From: Alloprevotella sp.
GTDB lineage: Bacteria > Bacteroidota > Bacteroidia > Bacteroidales > Muribaculaceae
Assembly: GCA_023663135.1 (NCBI GenBank)
Contig: JAMPIE010000020.1
Location: 1-37,187, forward strand
Direction of reading: 5' to 3'
Length of the DNA stretch: 37,187 nucleotides
Position numbers and translations under genes: made by a program. This document shows positions 16,523-25,786 of the stretch, in pieces (the stretch's first letter is position 1; every line of letters starts with the position of its first letter). The notes under the pieces are model-generated. The model saw only the letters and a list, made by a program, of their open reading frames with translations, was not told where the DNA came from and did not search any database.

Positions 16523-17893
16523 GAGGATGCGCCAGGCGGCGCGGTGGAGGTTGTTGGCGCGGTTGCCGAGGTTTTTGACGAAGCCGAGGGGGAGGCCGGC
16601 ATGGCTGAGGAGGATGACTCCCTTGGGCGCGTCGGGGAGGGTCATGGCCTGGTGGCGCAGGAAGGTCAAGGCGTCGCATAGCTCCACCTCATGACGCGGG
16701 AAGGTCTCAGTGTCGAGGGCCATCGACCATGCGAGCGACGAATCGGGGATAAGGTCGCGCCCTTTGACTATACCGAGGGTCACGACGGGCTTTACCAGGG
16801 GGAGGATTCCCTCAGGGAGAGGCGGGAGGAGGTCGATGGTCTGCCCATCCTGGCGCGTGACAAACGAAAATCTATCGGGCTCATCTATTAGCCGCGAGAG
16901 GTCGGGGCCCTTGGCGCTTGGGGCAATGCGCTTGGCCATCTTGGGAGGTCGCCGAGCATCGCCTGGCTTTTTGATGAGCGAGGCAAAGAGCCCCTCGCCT
17001 CTGATGTGTCCGGGGATAAACCGCAAGGCGGAATAGGGGCCCTTGATGGAGCTGTCTATGCCCCATGAGGGGTCTGTCTCAATCTCCACCGGATGGCCAC
17101 CAAGCTCGCGGGCAATGAAGAGGAGATTATCCTCGTTCTCGGCTGTGTTGAAGGTGCAAGTGGAGTAGATGAGGAAACCGCCGGGGCGGAGAGCCTGCCA
17201 GGCAGCGGTGAGGATCTCGCGCTGGAGAGTGGCGCAGGAGGCAATGAGACCGGGGCTCCACTGGCGACGAGCGTCGGCATCCTTGCGCATCATCCCCTCG
17301 CCGGAGCATGGGGCATCGACGGCCACTATGTCAAAGGTTGCCGGGGCTGCTTTGGCGAGGCGATCGACAGCCACTGAGGTGGCCACGGCATAGGGTGAGC
17401 CCCAGCGCGCAAGGTTTTCGCGCAGAGGGCCCAGACGCGAGGGGGTAAACTCGTTGGCCACCACGATGCTCCCCTCGGGGAGGGCAGCGATAGCGGCAGT
17501 AGTCTTCCCGCCGGGGGCAGCGCAGGCATCGAGATAGAGCAGCGGCCCGCCGGATGTCTGGATGGTTGGGAGTATCTGCCTGATGATGTGGCCTATAATC
17601 ATCGACGAGGGATCCTGGACATAATAGAGTCCTTGATGAAGGAGAGGGTCGAGAGTAAAGGAGGGGCGCTCTTTGAGGTAATGCCCCATCGGCTCCCACG
17701 GCACAAGGCCGTCGGTCGCCCATGGGAGCTGGAGCTCGGGGCGATGCTTGGCTGGGTTGAGGCGGATGGCCACAGACGGGGCCTCCCCGTCGAGGGCGGC
17801 GGGGAGGTCACGGAGGATGTCACATCCCGGCTCCCGAGTCATGGCAATGAAGCCGGCGGGGAGGGGGGGCATGGGGGTGGCGGGTGAGGGCAT
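16517..17893 (-). CDS. RsmF/NOL1-NOP2-Sun family rRNA cytosine-C5 methyltransferase
   Basis: The product has 458 residues. The SAM-binding motif DACAAPGGKTTA is at 122-133. The two catalytic cysteines are in VDAPCSGEGMMRKD (Cys196) and IYSTCTFNTAENE (Cys246). QDPSSMI at 93-99 and the C-terminal RNA-binding portion (about 330-458) match the RsmF/YebU type rather than RsmB. The likely target is a 16S rRNA cytosine, though family members also modify tRNA. The ATG shares one base with the pfkA stop (TGATG), so it is translationally coupled to pfkA. Confidence 0.88.
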   Translation of the reverse strand: MPSPATPMPPLPAGFIAMTREPGCDILRDLPAALDGEAPSVAIRLNPAKHRPELQLPWATDGLVPWEPMGHYLKERPSFTLDPLLHQGLYYVQDPSSMIIGHIIRQILPTIQTSGGPLLYLDACAAPGGKTTAAIAALPEGSIVVANEFTPSRLGPLRENLARWGSPYAVATSVAVDRLAKAAPATFDIVAVDAPCSGEGMMRKDADARRQWSPGLIASCATLQREILTAAWQALRPGGFLIYSTCTFNTAENEDNLLFIARELGGHPVEIETDPSWGIDSSIKGPYSALRFIPGHIRGEGLFASLIKKPGDARRPPKMAKRIAPSAKGPDLSRLIDEPDRFSFVTRQDGQTIDLLPPLPEGILPLVKPVVTLGIVKGRDLIPDSSLAWSMALDTETFPRHEVELCDALTFLRHQAMTLPDAPKGVILLSHAGLPLGFVKNLGNRANNLHRAAWRILK

Positions 17894-18873
17894 CAGATAG
17901 AGAGACGGCGGAGGGTGTCGAGCAGGGCTCTGTTGATGGGCTTATCGTTTTTAATGGCCTTGGAGAAGGGCACGTAGACTATCTCGTCGTTGGTGATGCC
18001 AATCATTACGTTGCGCTGATCTTCGAGCAGTGCATCGATGGCTGCGGCACCCATGCGAGAGGCGAGGATACGGTCGTGGGCCGAAGGGGAGCCGCCGCGC
18101 TGGAGGTGTCCAAGGATAGAGACGCGGACATCATATCCGGGATATTCATTCTTGACGCGCTCGGCGAGGGCCATGGCGCCACCGGTGACGGGGCTCTCGG
18201 CCACAAGCACTATGGATGAGTTTTTTGACTTGCGGAAGCCGTTCTGGATGAGCTCGGCCAGCTGGTCCACCTCGGTTGAGATCTCAGGGATGATGGCTGC
18301 CTCGGCACCGGTGGCAATCGCACCGTTGAGGGCGAGGAAACCGGCGTCGCGTCCCATCACCTCTATAAAGAAGAGACGCTCATGGGAGGTGGCCGTGTCG
18401 CGTATCTTGTCGACACACTCCATGATGGTGTTGAGGGCGGTGTCGTAGCCTATGGTGGTGTCGGTGCCAAAGAGATCGTTATCAATGGTGCCGGGGAGGC
18501 CTATGCAGGGGAAGTTAAATTCGTTGGCAAAGATGCGCGCGCCGGTGAGAGAGCCGTCGCCGCCGATGACGACGAGAGCATCAATGCCGTGGCGGCGTAT
18601 GTTGTCGTAGGCGAGCTGACGTCCCTCCGGGGTGGTAAACTCGGGGCAACGGGCTGTCTTAAGTATGGTGCCTCCCATCTGGATGATGTTGGAGACATTT
18701 TGGGTCTTGAACTCGGATATTTCGTCGGAGATAAGACCCTTATAGCCACGGTAGATGCCGTAGACACGGAGGTCTGAGAAGATGGCGGCGCGGGTCACGG
18801 CGCGTATGGCGGCGTTCATGCCGGGGGCGTCGCCGCCTGATGTAAGAATACCGATGCTCTTTATTTCAGACAT
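17893..18873 (-). CDS. pfkA: ATP-dependent 6-phosphofructokinase
   Basis: The frame opens further upstream, but the ATG at 18873 gives [20 protein letters not shown], the normal N-terminus, and 326 residues. [10 protein letters not shown] has Gly where pyrophosphate-dependent enzymes have Asp, which indicates ATP as donor. [19 protein letters not shown] and [13 protein letters not shown] are also present. It makes fructose 1,6-bisphosphate in glycolysis. It shares one base with the downstream methyltransferase gene. The only DNA between it and the OmpA gene holds a strong hairpin and no clear promoter. Confidence 0.96.
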   Translation of the reverse strand: MSEIKSIGILTSGGDAPGMNAAIRAVTRAAIFSDLRVYGIYRGYKGLISDEISEFKTQNVSNIIQMGGTILKTARCPEFTTPEGRQLAYDNIRRHGIDALVVIGGDGSLTGARIFANEFNFPCIGLPGTIDNDLFGTDTTIGYDTALNTIMECVDKIRDTATSHERLFFIEVMGRDAGFLALNGAIATGAEAAIIPEISTEVDQLAELIQNGFRKSKNSSIVLVAESPVTGGAMALAERVKNEYPGYDVRVSILGHLQRGGSPSAHDRILASRMGAAAIDALLEDQRNVMIGITNDEIVYVPFSKAIKNDKPINRALLDTLRRLSI

Positions 18874-18900
18874 GGGAGTGGAGCGAGAATGGAGTGAGGT

Positions 18901-18968
18901 TATTAAAAGGGAGACTCCCTCCCGTTGGCCGGCCAACGTCTTTGACCGTATGCTCGGGAGGGAGTCTC
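18901..18968 (-). terminator. Intrinsic terminator of the OmpA-family gene
   Basis: On the minus strand a 14-bp perfect stem (18968-18955 with 18924-18911, GAGACTCCCTCCCG) is followed by CCTTTTAATA. Its long loop holds another palindrome, TTGGCCGGCCAA at 18925-18936. It lies 35 bp after the stop of the OmpA gene and 38 bp before pfkA. Confidence 0.75.
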
Positions 18969-19002
18969 TTGTATCAGTGAGTTGCCTTGCGGGAGCCGGG
19001 AT

Positions 19003-20130
19003 TTACTTATCCTCAGCTACGCAGATGCAGACGCGGTTCTTGTAATATTCGGTGCCGGGGAAGGGTTGTACGGTGTCGCCCTTGTAAGCCTTGGTGATGC
19101 GGTCGGCAGCGATGCCGGCTTTCTCGATGGCGTTGCAAACGGCAGTGGCACGGCGATCTGAGAGGGCCATGTTGTAGGCGGGATAGCCGGTCTCCTTATC
19201 AGCATAGCCGGTAACCTCTACGCGAGCCTTGGGGTTGGCCTTGAGATACTCGACGAGCTTGTCAATCTTCACCTGCTCAGCCTCGCGAATCACGGAGCTG
19301 TCGATGAGGAAGAATACATTCTGAGTCATAGGCTCGGCCTTCTTGGGAGCGGGAGCGGGCTTGGGTGCGGGGGCAGGAGCGGGAGCGGGTTCGGGCTCTG
19401 GCTCGATGATAATCTCCTCATAGACGGCGGGGATGGTCTTGTAGCCCTTACCAAACTTGATGGTCAGACCTACGAGGCCGTTAAACTGCCAGTCGATGTT
19501 GGAGTCCTTGCCATGCTTTGAATTGAAGTGGTCGGTAAGGCCATTGGCATTGGCTTCAACGTTGAGGGCAACGATGTCGCTCAGGCGGATGTTAACACCG
19601 AGACCGGCGCGGCCGGTGAAGGCCCATTTGTGGGTATCCCAGAGATAACGGAAGGGGAAGCCGTAGTTGGCAGCAAGGTCGATGGCTTCGTCGTTGTGGA
19701 AACGGTCGTTAGCGCCCACGCCGGCAAAGAGATAGAAGTCGAGTGTGCGCTTGGGGTTCCAACCGCAGAATAGGTTGGTCAGGCTCAACATAGCATCGAG
19801 GTTGGCCTGGATGTAGTTGAACTTGTAGATGTGATTGTCAAAGTCAAAGTGTGCTGCACCCTTAGCCTGCCAGCCACTTGCGCCGGCACGGAGTGAGAAC
19901 ACGGGGCTGAAACGATAGCCGATGTTGAGGGCAGCGGTCGGGGAGATGAGGTCGCCGAATGATGCCTCGCCGAGGGTGTATGCACCACCGCCTTGGGCCT
20001 GCATAAACCAATGGGGAGCGAAGACGGTCTTTTCCGGCTCAATGAGACGACGCTCTATCGTCTGAGCAGAGGCGGCAAATGTGCTGAATAGCACTGCGCC
20101 GGCCAAAATGAGAGACTTAAACTTCTTCAT
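19003..20130 (-). CDS. OmpA-family outer-membrane protein with N-terminal beta-barrel
   Basis: The product of 375 residues has a signal peptide ending in AASA-QT near residue 23. Residues about 40-235 form a beta-barrel of OprF/OmpA type. A Pro/Ala/Glu-rich linker (EPEPEPAPAPAPAPKPAPAP) follows near 245-265. The C-terminal OmpA domain (about 270-375) carries VEVTGYADKETG and LSDRRATAVCNAIEKAGI, the peptidoglycan-binding pattern. The role is anchoring the outer membrane to the wall and possibly a small pore. Two Cys lie in the last eight residues (CICVAEDK), as is common in Bacteroidales relatives. It has its own promoter and terminator. Confidence 0.9.
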   Translation of the reverse strand: MKKFKSLILAGAVLFSTFAASAQTIERRLIEPEKTVFAPHWFMQAQGGGAYTLGEASFGDLISPTAALNIGYRFSPVFSLRAGASGWQAKGAAHFDFDNHIYKFNYIQANLDAMLSLTNLFCGWNPKRTLDFYLFAGVGANDRFHNDEAIDLAANYGFPFRYLWDTHKWAFTGRAGLGVNIRLSDIVALNVEANANGLTDHFNSKHGKDSNIDWQFNGLVGLTIKFGKGYKTIPAVYEEIIIEPEPEPAPAPAPAPKPAPAPKKAEPMTQNVFFLIDSSVIREAEQVKIDKLVEYLKANPKARVEVTGYADKETGYPAYNMALSDRRATAVCNAIEKAGIAADRITKAYKGDTVQPFPGTEYYKNRVCICVAEDK

Positions 20131-20215
20131 TTCGTTGAATAATGGTTTGTTTACAATAATATCCGCTCAGTGGTTATGAATGGGGCGAGCGGCGTGGTTA
20201 ATAGTTTCGCGTGAG

Positions 20216-20246
20216 GTGAAAAAGGGGTCGACCCCGACCCTCTTTT
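20216..20246 (-). promoter_or_regulatory. Small hairpin plus T-run in the OmpA-gene leader
   Basis: On the minus strand GGGGTCGACCCC (20235-20224) is followed directly by TTTTT. It lies between the promoter at 20259-20266 and the start codon at 20130, so it could act as a weak attenuator. The stem is only four to five base pairs, so the call is tentative. Confidence 0.3.
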
Positions 20247-20258
20247 CATATTATTTTA

Positions 20259-20266
20259 CAAAGGTA
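20259..20266 (-). promoter_or_regulatory. -7 box of the OmpA-family gene
   Basis: On the minus strand TACCTTTG matches TAnnTTTG exactly. The -33 region is a T-rich stretch without TTTG. The start near 20252 leaves an untranslated leader of about 120 bases, long for this organism. Confidence 0.6.
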
Positions 20267-20340
20267 ACAATTAATAACGGAAAAATATCTAATTTTTCTT
20301 ATTTTTTTGTGAAAAAAATTTTATCACCACTCTCATCGTC

Positions 20341-20383
20341 TAATCAGGCCTCGTCTCTATAAATATATATAGACACCTGATCA
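20341..20383. promoter_or_regulatory. Imperfect stem-loop upstream of nifJ
   Basis: TAATCAGG (20341-20348) pairs with CCTGATCA (20376-20383), and GTCT (20353-20356) with AGAC (20371-20374), around an A/T loop. No T-run follows on either side. It may be a protein-binding site or an RNA structure. Confidence 0.35.
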
Positions 20384-20523
20384 ACAATGCTTTGCCCTAT
20401 ATTTTGACTCTTTCACACCTCGAAACTTCGACTCCCCTACTGAATGCAACATATCATTCTCCCGTCATGATAAACATTCCGGCCCCGATGCGCATTATAT
20501 AAAAGCACACATATCCACCAACT

Positions 20524-20533
20524 CCCCCCCCCC
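20524..20533 (+). repeat. Run of ten C upstream of nifJ
   Basis: The tract lies 12 bp before the ATG at 20546, where a ribosome would bind. Such homopolymers change length by slippage during replication. Confidence 0.6.
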
Positions 20534-20545
20534 ACACCTTTTACT

Positions 20546-23500
20546 ATGAAGCAGATCATGGACGGCTGCACCGCAGCCACTCATGTAGCCTATGCCCTAA
20601 GCGACATCGCTACTATATACCCCATAACCCCTGTGGCATCAATGGGCTCCACCGCCGACAAATGGGCTCTCCATGGACGCCTGAACATCTTTGGCAACAC
20701 TATGGAGGTGAAGGAGATGGAAAGCGAGCTTGGCGCGGCAGGCGCCACCCACGGCGCCCTCGCTGCCGGCGCCCTCGCCACCACCTTCACAGCCTCGCAG
20801 GGGCTGTTGCTCATGATCCCAAATATGTATAAGATTGCGGGAGAGATGCTCCCGGCGGTGTTTCATGTGGGGAGCCGCTCAATTGCCGCGCAGGCGCTGA
20901 GCATCTTTGGCGACCATCAGGATGTGATGGCCTGCCGCGCCACCGGCTTCACCATGCTGGCATCGGCCTCTGTGCAAGAGGCTATGGACCTGGCATTAGT
21001 GGCCCACTTAGCGGCAATTGACGGGAGCCTGCCGGTGCTCCATTTCATGGATGGCTGGCGGACAAGCAATGAGATGGCCACCATCGACGTGTTATCTTAC
21101 GACGACATGGCCTCACTCGTGGACATGGACAAGGTGAAGGCCTTCAGAGCCAAGGGGATGAACCCCATGACACCCGACTTGAGAGGCTCGGCCCAAAACC
21201 CCGATGTCTACTTCCAGACCCGCGAGGCCGCCAACCGATTTTACGACGCGTTCCCTCAGGCAGTCCAGACGGCGATGGACCGTGTGGCTAAGCTCACCGG
21301 GCGTCAATATCATCTCTTTGACTACACCGGCGCCCCCGATGCCACAGAGGTGATTGTCACCATGGGCTCATCGGCAAAGGTGGCCGAGGCTGCCGTGGAG
21401 AGCCTCGCCAAGGCGGGGCGTAAGGTGGGTGTGGTGTCGGTCCATATGTTCAATCCTTTCAGCGCAGACCATCTCTTGGCGGCACTCCCCGCGACGGTGA
21501 AGACCATCGCCGTACTCGACCGCACCAAAGAGCCCGGCTCGCAGGGGGAGCCGCTGCTGCTCAACGCGCTGGCGGCGGTGCAAGAGAGCGGCCGCGCCAT
21601 CCGCGTCATCGGCGGCCGCTATGGCTTGTCGAGCAAGGAGTTTGACCCGGCCATGGCCATCGCCGTCTACGATGAAACGGCCAAGGAGGAGCCTAAGCGG
21701 CGCTTTACGGTGGGCATCATCGACGACGTGACCCACCTGTCGCTCACGCCCGGCCCGGCTCCGGCTTCGGTGATACCCGACGATGTCAAACAGTGTGTCT
21801 TCTACGGCATGGGGTCTGACGGCACTGTCGGCGCCACGCGACAAGCCGCAGCAGTGCTCACGTCGGTGGCTCCGCTCTGGGCTCAGGCCTACTTTGAGTA
21901 CTCGGCCAAGAAGAGCGACGGCTACACCATCTCTCAGCTGCGCTTAGCCCCCCATCCCATCGAGGCCGCCTACTCCATCGAGGAGGCCGACTATATAGGC
22001 TGCAACAAGGATATTTACATCCACAAATTTCCGCTGGCCGACAATCTCAAGGAAGGAGGCATCTTTGTGCTCAATACCCCCCTCTCCCCCTCCGAGCTGG
22101 CAAAGGTGATGCCTCAGCCACTCGCTATGAAGCTCAAGGAGCGCAAGGCCCGCGTCTACATCATCGATGCCGGGATGGTGGCTGCCGCAAATAATCTCGG
22201 CGTGAGGGTCAATATGATAATGGAGACCATCTTCTTGAAGCTCATTGGGAGCGTCAACCTCGACTCGGCCATTACAGCCTTAAAGGAGAAGGTGTCTGAG
22301 ACTTATATGCACGAAGGGGGCGACGTGGTGAAAAACAACATCGCGGCCATCGACGCTGCCCCCGCGCACCTGATAGAGGTGGATGTCAACTCTCTCATGG
22401 GCGCTCTCCCGTCGCAGCCCAAGGGGCCGAGGCCCGAGTTTGTGGCCAAGATTGCCGACCCTTGCAATCGCCGCCAGGGCAACGCCCTGCCCGTGAGCCT
22501 TTTTAGCCCCGACGGCACTATGCCCATGGGCACCACCGCCTATGAGAAGCGCGGCATAGCAGTGAATGTCCCGCAATGGGACCCCGACAAGTGTGTCGAG
22601 TGCTGCGAGTGCTCGCTCGTCTGCTCCCACGCCTCCATCCGCCCATGGCTGCTCACTCCCGAGGAGAAAGCCAAGGCACCGGCCGGTCTTGCCACCAAGG
22701 GCTCGCATATCCCCGGCCACTCCGACCTGCAATTCCGCATCCAGATCTATCCGTTAGACTGCGTAGGGTGTGGCTCCTGCGCAGAAGTCTGCCCGGGCAA
22801 GGCTCTGACTATGGTGCCGCTTGCCTCTCAGCTGCCCCTCCAGGAGGAGCTGATGGAGTGGTGTCGGGCCAACGTGATGGAAAAAGACACTCTTATGTCC
22901 CCAACGACGGTGGCGGGCACCCAGCTGCAGCGCCCTCTGATGGAGTTTTCGGGTGCCTGCGGTGGCTGTGGCGAGACCCCCTACGTCAAGCTTCTCACCC
23001 AGCTTTTCGGCCCGCGGATGGTTGTGGCCAACGCCACCGGCTGCTCCTCGATATGGAGCGCCGACTATCCCTCCAATGCATATTGCACCGACCGTCACGG
23101 CCATGGCCCGGCATGGGGCAACTCCCTCTTTGAGGACAATGCCGAATATGGCTTCGGCATTGCCACGGCCATTGCCCATCGCCGCAGGGCTCTGCTGGAG
23201 AAGGGCAAGACGCTGCTTGCCGACCCTTCGCTCCCACCCGAGGTGAAGACCGCCCTGCAGGGATGGGTTGACTCCTATACCGACGGCCAAAGGTCGCAAG
23301 CCGCCGCCGACGCTCTGCTCCAGGCCCTTAAAGCCTCGCCCGTGTCTGCCGCACAGCCGCTCATCGACGATGCCTCCCTCCTCGGCAAGAAGAGCGTCTG
23401 GGCCATCGGCGGCGACGGCTGGGCCTACGACATTGGCTTTGCCGGCCTTGACCATGTGCTGGCCCAAGACATTGACATCAATCTTCTGGTGATGGACACC

Positions 23501-24055
23501 GAGTGTTACTCCAACACCGGCGGCCAGATGTCTAAGGCCACTCCCATCAGCGCCGTGGTCAAGTATGCCGCCGCAGGCAAGCGCACCTTCCGCAAAGATC
23601 TCGGCCGCATGATGATGACCTACGGTAATATCTATGTGGCCCAAGTGTCGCTCGGCGGCTCGTTCCAGCAGACCATCGAGGCTCTGACCGAGGCCGACTC
23701 CTACCCCGGCCCCGCCATCGTGATTGCCTATTGCCCTTGCATCAATCATGGCATCCGCGCCGGCATGGGACACGCCATCCTGGAAGAGCGCGAGGCCACG
23801 CGCTCGGGCTATTGGCCTATCTATCGCTACGACCCGCGTCGACGCGCAAAGGGAATGGAGCCGCTCCAACTCGACACACCCCAGCCCGACGGACAGATCA
23901 TCCCCTTCATCAACGGCGAAGACCGCTATGCCGACCTCAAGATGGTATCCCCAAAGGAGGCACCGGTGCTCCAACACAAGCTCGCCACAAGAGCCGCAGC
24001 CATCTATTCCATCCTGAAACGCGGCGCCTCGGGCCCCGGCCCCTCCGCCCGATAG
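20546..24055 (+). CDS. nifJ: Pyruvate:ferredoxin (flavodoxin) oxidoreductase
   Basis: The product of 1169 residues is the full single-chain enzyme. It oxidises pyruvate to acetyl-CoA and CO2 and reduces ferredoxin, central to fermentation in strict anaerobes. The N-terminal domain starts MKQIMDGCTAATHVAYALSD with TPVASMG typical of domain I. Two [4Fe-4S] ferredoxin motifs are present: CVECCECSLVC starting at Cys683, and CVGCGSCAEVC near residue 739. The thiamine diphosphate site is in GGDGWAYDIGFAGLDHVL and DTECYSNTGGQ. A further cysteine set ACGGCGETP near 805 fits the proximal cluster. It is followed by a good terminator. A run of ten C lies 12 bp before the ATG. Confidence 0.97.
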   Translation: MKQIMDGCTAATHVAYALSDIATIYPITPVASMGSTADKWALHGRLNIFGNTMEVKEMESELGAAGATHGALAAGALATTFTASQGLLLMIPNMYKIAGEMLPAVFHVGSRSIAAQALSIFGDHQDVMACRATGFTMLASASVQEAMDLALVAHLAAIDGSLPVLHFMDGWRTSNEMATIDVLSYDDMASLVDMDKVKAFRAKGMNPMTPDLRGSAQNPDVYFQTREAANRFYDAFPQAVQTAMDRVAKLTGRQYHLFDYTGAPDATEVIVTMGSSAKVAEAAVESLAKAGRKVGVVSVHMFNPFSADHLLAALPATVKTIAVLDRTKEPGSQGEPLLLNALAAVQESGRAIRVIGGRYGLSSKEFDPAMAIAVYDETAKEEPKRRFTVGIIDDVTHLSLTPGPAPASVIPDDVKQCVFYGMGSDGTVGATRQAAAVLTSVAPLWAQAYFEYSAKKSDGYTISQLRLAPHPIEAAYSIEEADYIGCNKDIYIHKFPLADNLKEGGIFVLNTPLSPSELAKVMPQPLAMKLKERKARVYIIDAGMVAAANNLGVRVNMIMETIFLKLIGSVNLDSAITALKEKVSETYMHEGGDVVKNNIAAIDAAPAHLIEVDVNSLMGALPSQPKGPRPEFVAKIADPCNRRQGNALPVSLFSPDGTMPMGTTAYEKRGIAVNVPQWDPDKCVECCECSLVCSHASIRPWLLTPEEKAKAPAGLATKGSHIPGHSDLQFRIQIYPLDCVGCGSCAEVCPGKALTMVPLASQLPLQEELMEWCRANVMEKDTLMSPTTVAGTQLQRPLMEFSGACGGCGETPYVKLLTQLFGPRMVVANATGCSSIWSADYPSNAYCTDRHGHGPAWGNSLFEDNAEYGFGIATAIAHRRRALLEKGKTLLADPSLPPEVKTALQGWVDSYTDGQRSQAAADALLQALKASPVSAAQPLIDDASLLGKKSVWAIGGDGWAYDIGFAGLDHVLAQDIDINLLVMDTECYSNTGGQMSKATPISAVVKYAAAGKRTFRKDLGRMMMTYGNIYVAQVSLGGSFQQTIEALTEADSYPGPAIVIAYCPCINHGIRAGMGHAILEEREATRSGYWPIYRYDPRRRAKGMEPLQLDTPQPDGQIIPFINGEDRYADLKMVSPKEAPVLQHKLATRAAAIYSILKRGASGPGPSAR

Positions 24056-24076
24056 CCCGACAGCGTATGCTCCTCT

Positions 24077-24119
24077 CCGCGGGGAGACGACCTCATGGCC
24101 GCCTCCCCGCGGCTTTTTT
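24077..24119 (+). terminator. Intrinsic terminator of nifJ
   Basis: CCGCGGGGAG (24077-24086) pairs perfectly with CTCCCCGCGG (24103-24112), followed by C and six T. It lies 21 bp after the stop. Confidence 0.9.
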
Positions 24120-24148
24120 GATTGTATCATAATTTTTCCATATCTTTG
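24117..24148 (+). promoter_or_regulatory. Promoter of the sulfatase gene
   Basis: TTTG (24117-24120) is followed after 20 bases by TATCTTTG (24141-24148). The TTTG is the end of the nifJ terminator T-run. Start of transcription near 24155 gives a leader of about 34 bases. Confidence 0.7.
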
Positions 24149-24188
24149 CTGACCCTTGCATAACTATCAAGCATGAACTATTGCTTCT

Positions 24189-25706
24189 ATGATGCAGTTA
24201 CGAAACTTTTGTACTTCCGCAGCGACTCTTGTCGCCATGAGTGCTATGGCTCAAGACCGTCCTAACGTGATGGTCTTTCTCGTTGATGACATGGGGCTTA
24301 TGGATACTTCGCTCGAGTTTGACGCCGACAAGCAGGGTAATCCGATCCATCATCCGCTCAACGACTGGTATCACACGCCTAATATGGAGCGATTGGCTCG
24401 TCAGGGCGTGCGGTTCTCCACCTTCTATGCCCAAAGTGTCAGCTCCCCCTCGCGCACCTCGATAATGACGGGGCAGAACGCGGCCCGTCACCGCACTACC
24501 AACTGGATTAATGCCGAAAGCGACAACCGCTGTGAATACGGGCCTTATGATTGGAACTGGAATGGCATCTCCGACACTGTCATGACCTACCCTCGCGCGC
24601 TCTCCGATGCCGGATACCGCACTATCCATGTCGGCAAGGCCCACTTCTCCAATCAGTTTGCCCCGGGGGCCGATCCTCGCAACATAGGCTTTGATGTCAA
24701 CATTGCCGGCTCAGCCATCGGTGAACCCGGCAGTTATCACGGCGAAAACGGTTATGGGTGGATTAGAGGGTATCGCCCCAGAGCTGTGCCCGACCTGGAG
24801 AAATATCATAACACCAATACCTTTTTGACTGATGCCCTCACGCTCGAGGCACAAGCCGAGGTGAAGAAGGCCGTCGACGATGGCAAGCCTTTCTATCTCA
24901 ATCTGGCCCATTACGCCGTCCATCAGCCCTTTGAGACTGATGAGCGCTTCATTGCCAATTATCCTGCATATGAGGGCATGCCGCCCCGGGCCGACGCGTT
25001 CGCCACTCTTATCGAGGGGCAAGACAAGAGTCTTGGCGAAATGCTCGACTATCTCGACTCAATAGGCGTGGCCGAAAACACTCTGGTCATCTTCCTTGGC
25101 GATAATGGCGGCGACGCTCCGCTGGGCGACAAGTTTGGCCACGCCTCTGCGGCTCCGTTCCGAGGAAAGAAAGGCACTGAATATGAGGGCGGAATGCGCG
25201 TGCCATTTATCATGGCCTGGGCTAAGCCCGACTCCTCCAACGTCTTGCAGCAGCGCTACCCAATCAGCCAAAATTCAGTACAGACTCAGATGGCTACCAT
25301 CATGGACATCTACCCCACCGTCCTCTCAGCTGCCGGTGTAAACTTGCCTCAAGGCCACATTCTCGATGGCTCTGACCTTAAGACCCTCGCAGCAGGGGAA
25401 AAAGACCCGGCCCACCGCGACTTTTTCCTCATGCACTTTCCTCACGAAAACAACGGATACTATCACACCGTCTACCGCAAGGGCGACTGGAAACTGATTT
25501 ACTACTACCACCCCGAAAACCCTCAACACCCGGAATATAAGCTATTCAATCTGGCCTCCGACCCTTATGAGAACCACGATTTGGCAAGCATCGAGAAGGC
25601 CCGACTCCGCGAGATGGTTGCTCTTATGGTGGCTCAGCTTGAGCGCGAGAATGCCACATATCCTGTTGACATAGACGGCTTTCAGCTTCGCCCCATTGCG
25701 CCTTGA
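24189..25706 (+). CDS. Exported sulfatase, serine-type (S1 family)
   Basis: The product of 505 residues has a signal peptide ending in AMAQ near residue 22. Asp33/Asp34 in FLVDDMG bind calcium. The sulfatase signature is Ser85-Ser86-Pro87-Ser88-Arg89 followed by TSIMTG. The catalytic residue would thus be formylglycine made from Ser85, which needs an anaerobic sulfatase-maturating enzyme (anSME) encoded elsewhere. HVGKAHF and FLGDNGGD supply more active-site residues. It would remove sulfate from host or dietary glycans in the periplasm. The exact substrate is not clear. A second ATG follows directly at 24192. Confidence 0.9.
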   Translation: MMQLRNFCTSAATLVAMSAMAQDRPNVMVFLVDDMGLMDTSLEFDADKQGNPIHHPLNDWYHTPNMERLARQGVRFSTFYAQSVSSPSRTSIMTGQNAARHRTTNWINAESDNRCEYGPYDWNWNGISDTVMTYPRALSDAGYRTIHVGKAHFSNQFAPGADPRNIGFDVNIAGSAIGEPGSYHGENGYGWIRGYRPRAVPDLEKYHNTNTFLTDALTLEAQAEVKKAVDDGKPFYLNLAHYAVHQPFETDERFIANYPAYEGMPPRADAFATLIEGQDKSLGEMLDYLDSIGVAENTLVIFLGDNGGDAPLGDKFGHASAAPFRGKKGTEYEGGMRVPFIMAWAKPDSSNVLQQRYPISQNSVQTQMATIMDIYPTVLSAAGVNLPQGHILDGSDLKTLAAGEKDPAHRDFFLMHFPHENNGYYHTVYRKGDWKLIYYYHPENPQHPEYKLFNLASDPYENHDLASIEKARLREMVALMVAQLERENATYPVDIDGFQLRPIAP

Positions 25707-25756
25707 CCGCTTTATTACTCATCTACAAATGCCACCGGGTTGCAAAAAGATGTGGC

Positions 25757-25764
25757 TACCTTTG
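25757..25764 (+). promoter_or_regulatory. -7 box of the metal efflux genes
   Basis: TACCTTTG fits the consensus exactly and lies 22 bp before the ATG at 25787. The -33 element is weak; a TTG at 25740-25742 is too close. Confidence 0.5.
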
Positions 25765-25786
25765 GGCAACCAATCTACACATTGAG

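Larger units (their letters stand above)
20131..20545. other. Divergent intergenic region between the OmpA-family gene and nifJ
   Basis: About 415 bp without a gene. It holds the ompA leader with a small hairpin (20224-20235), the ompA promoter (20259-20266), an A/T-rich tract (20281-20330), an imperfect stem-loop (20341-20383) and a run of ten C (20524-20533) before nifJ. No clean promoter for nifJ is seen; TATATTTTG near 20399 has one base too many. Confidence 0.5.

Noticed and set aside
18874..18936. Upstream extension of pfkA
   Set aside because: It would run into the terminator hairpin and adds 21 residues not found in the family; the ATG at 18873 gives the normal N-terminus.
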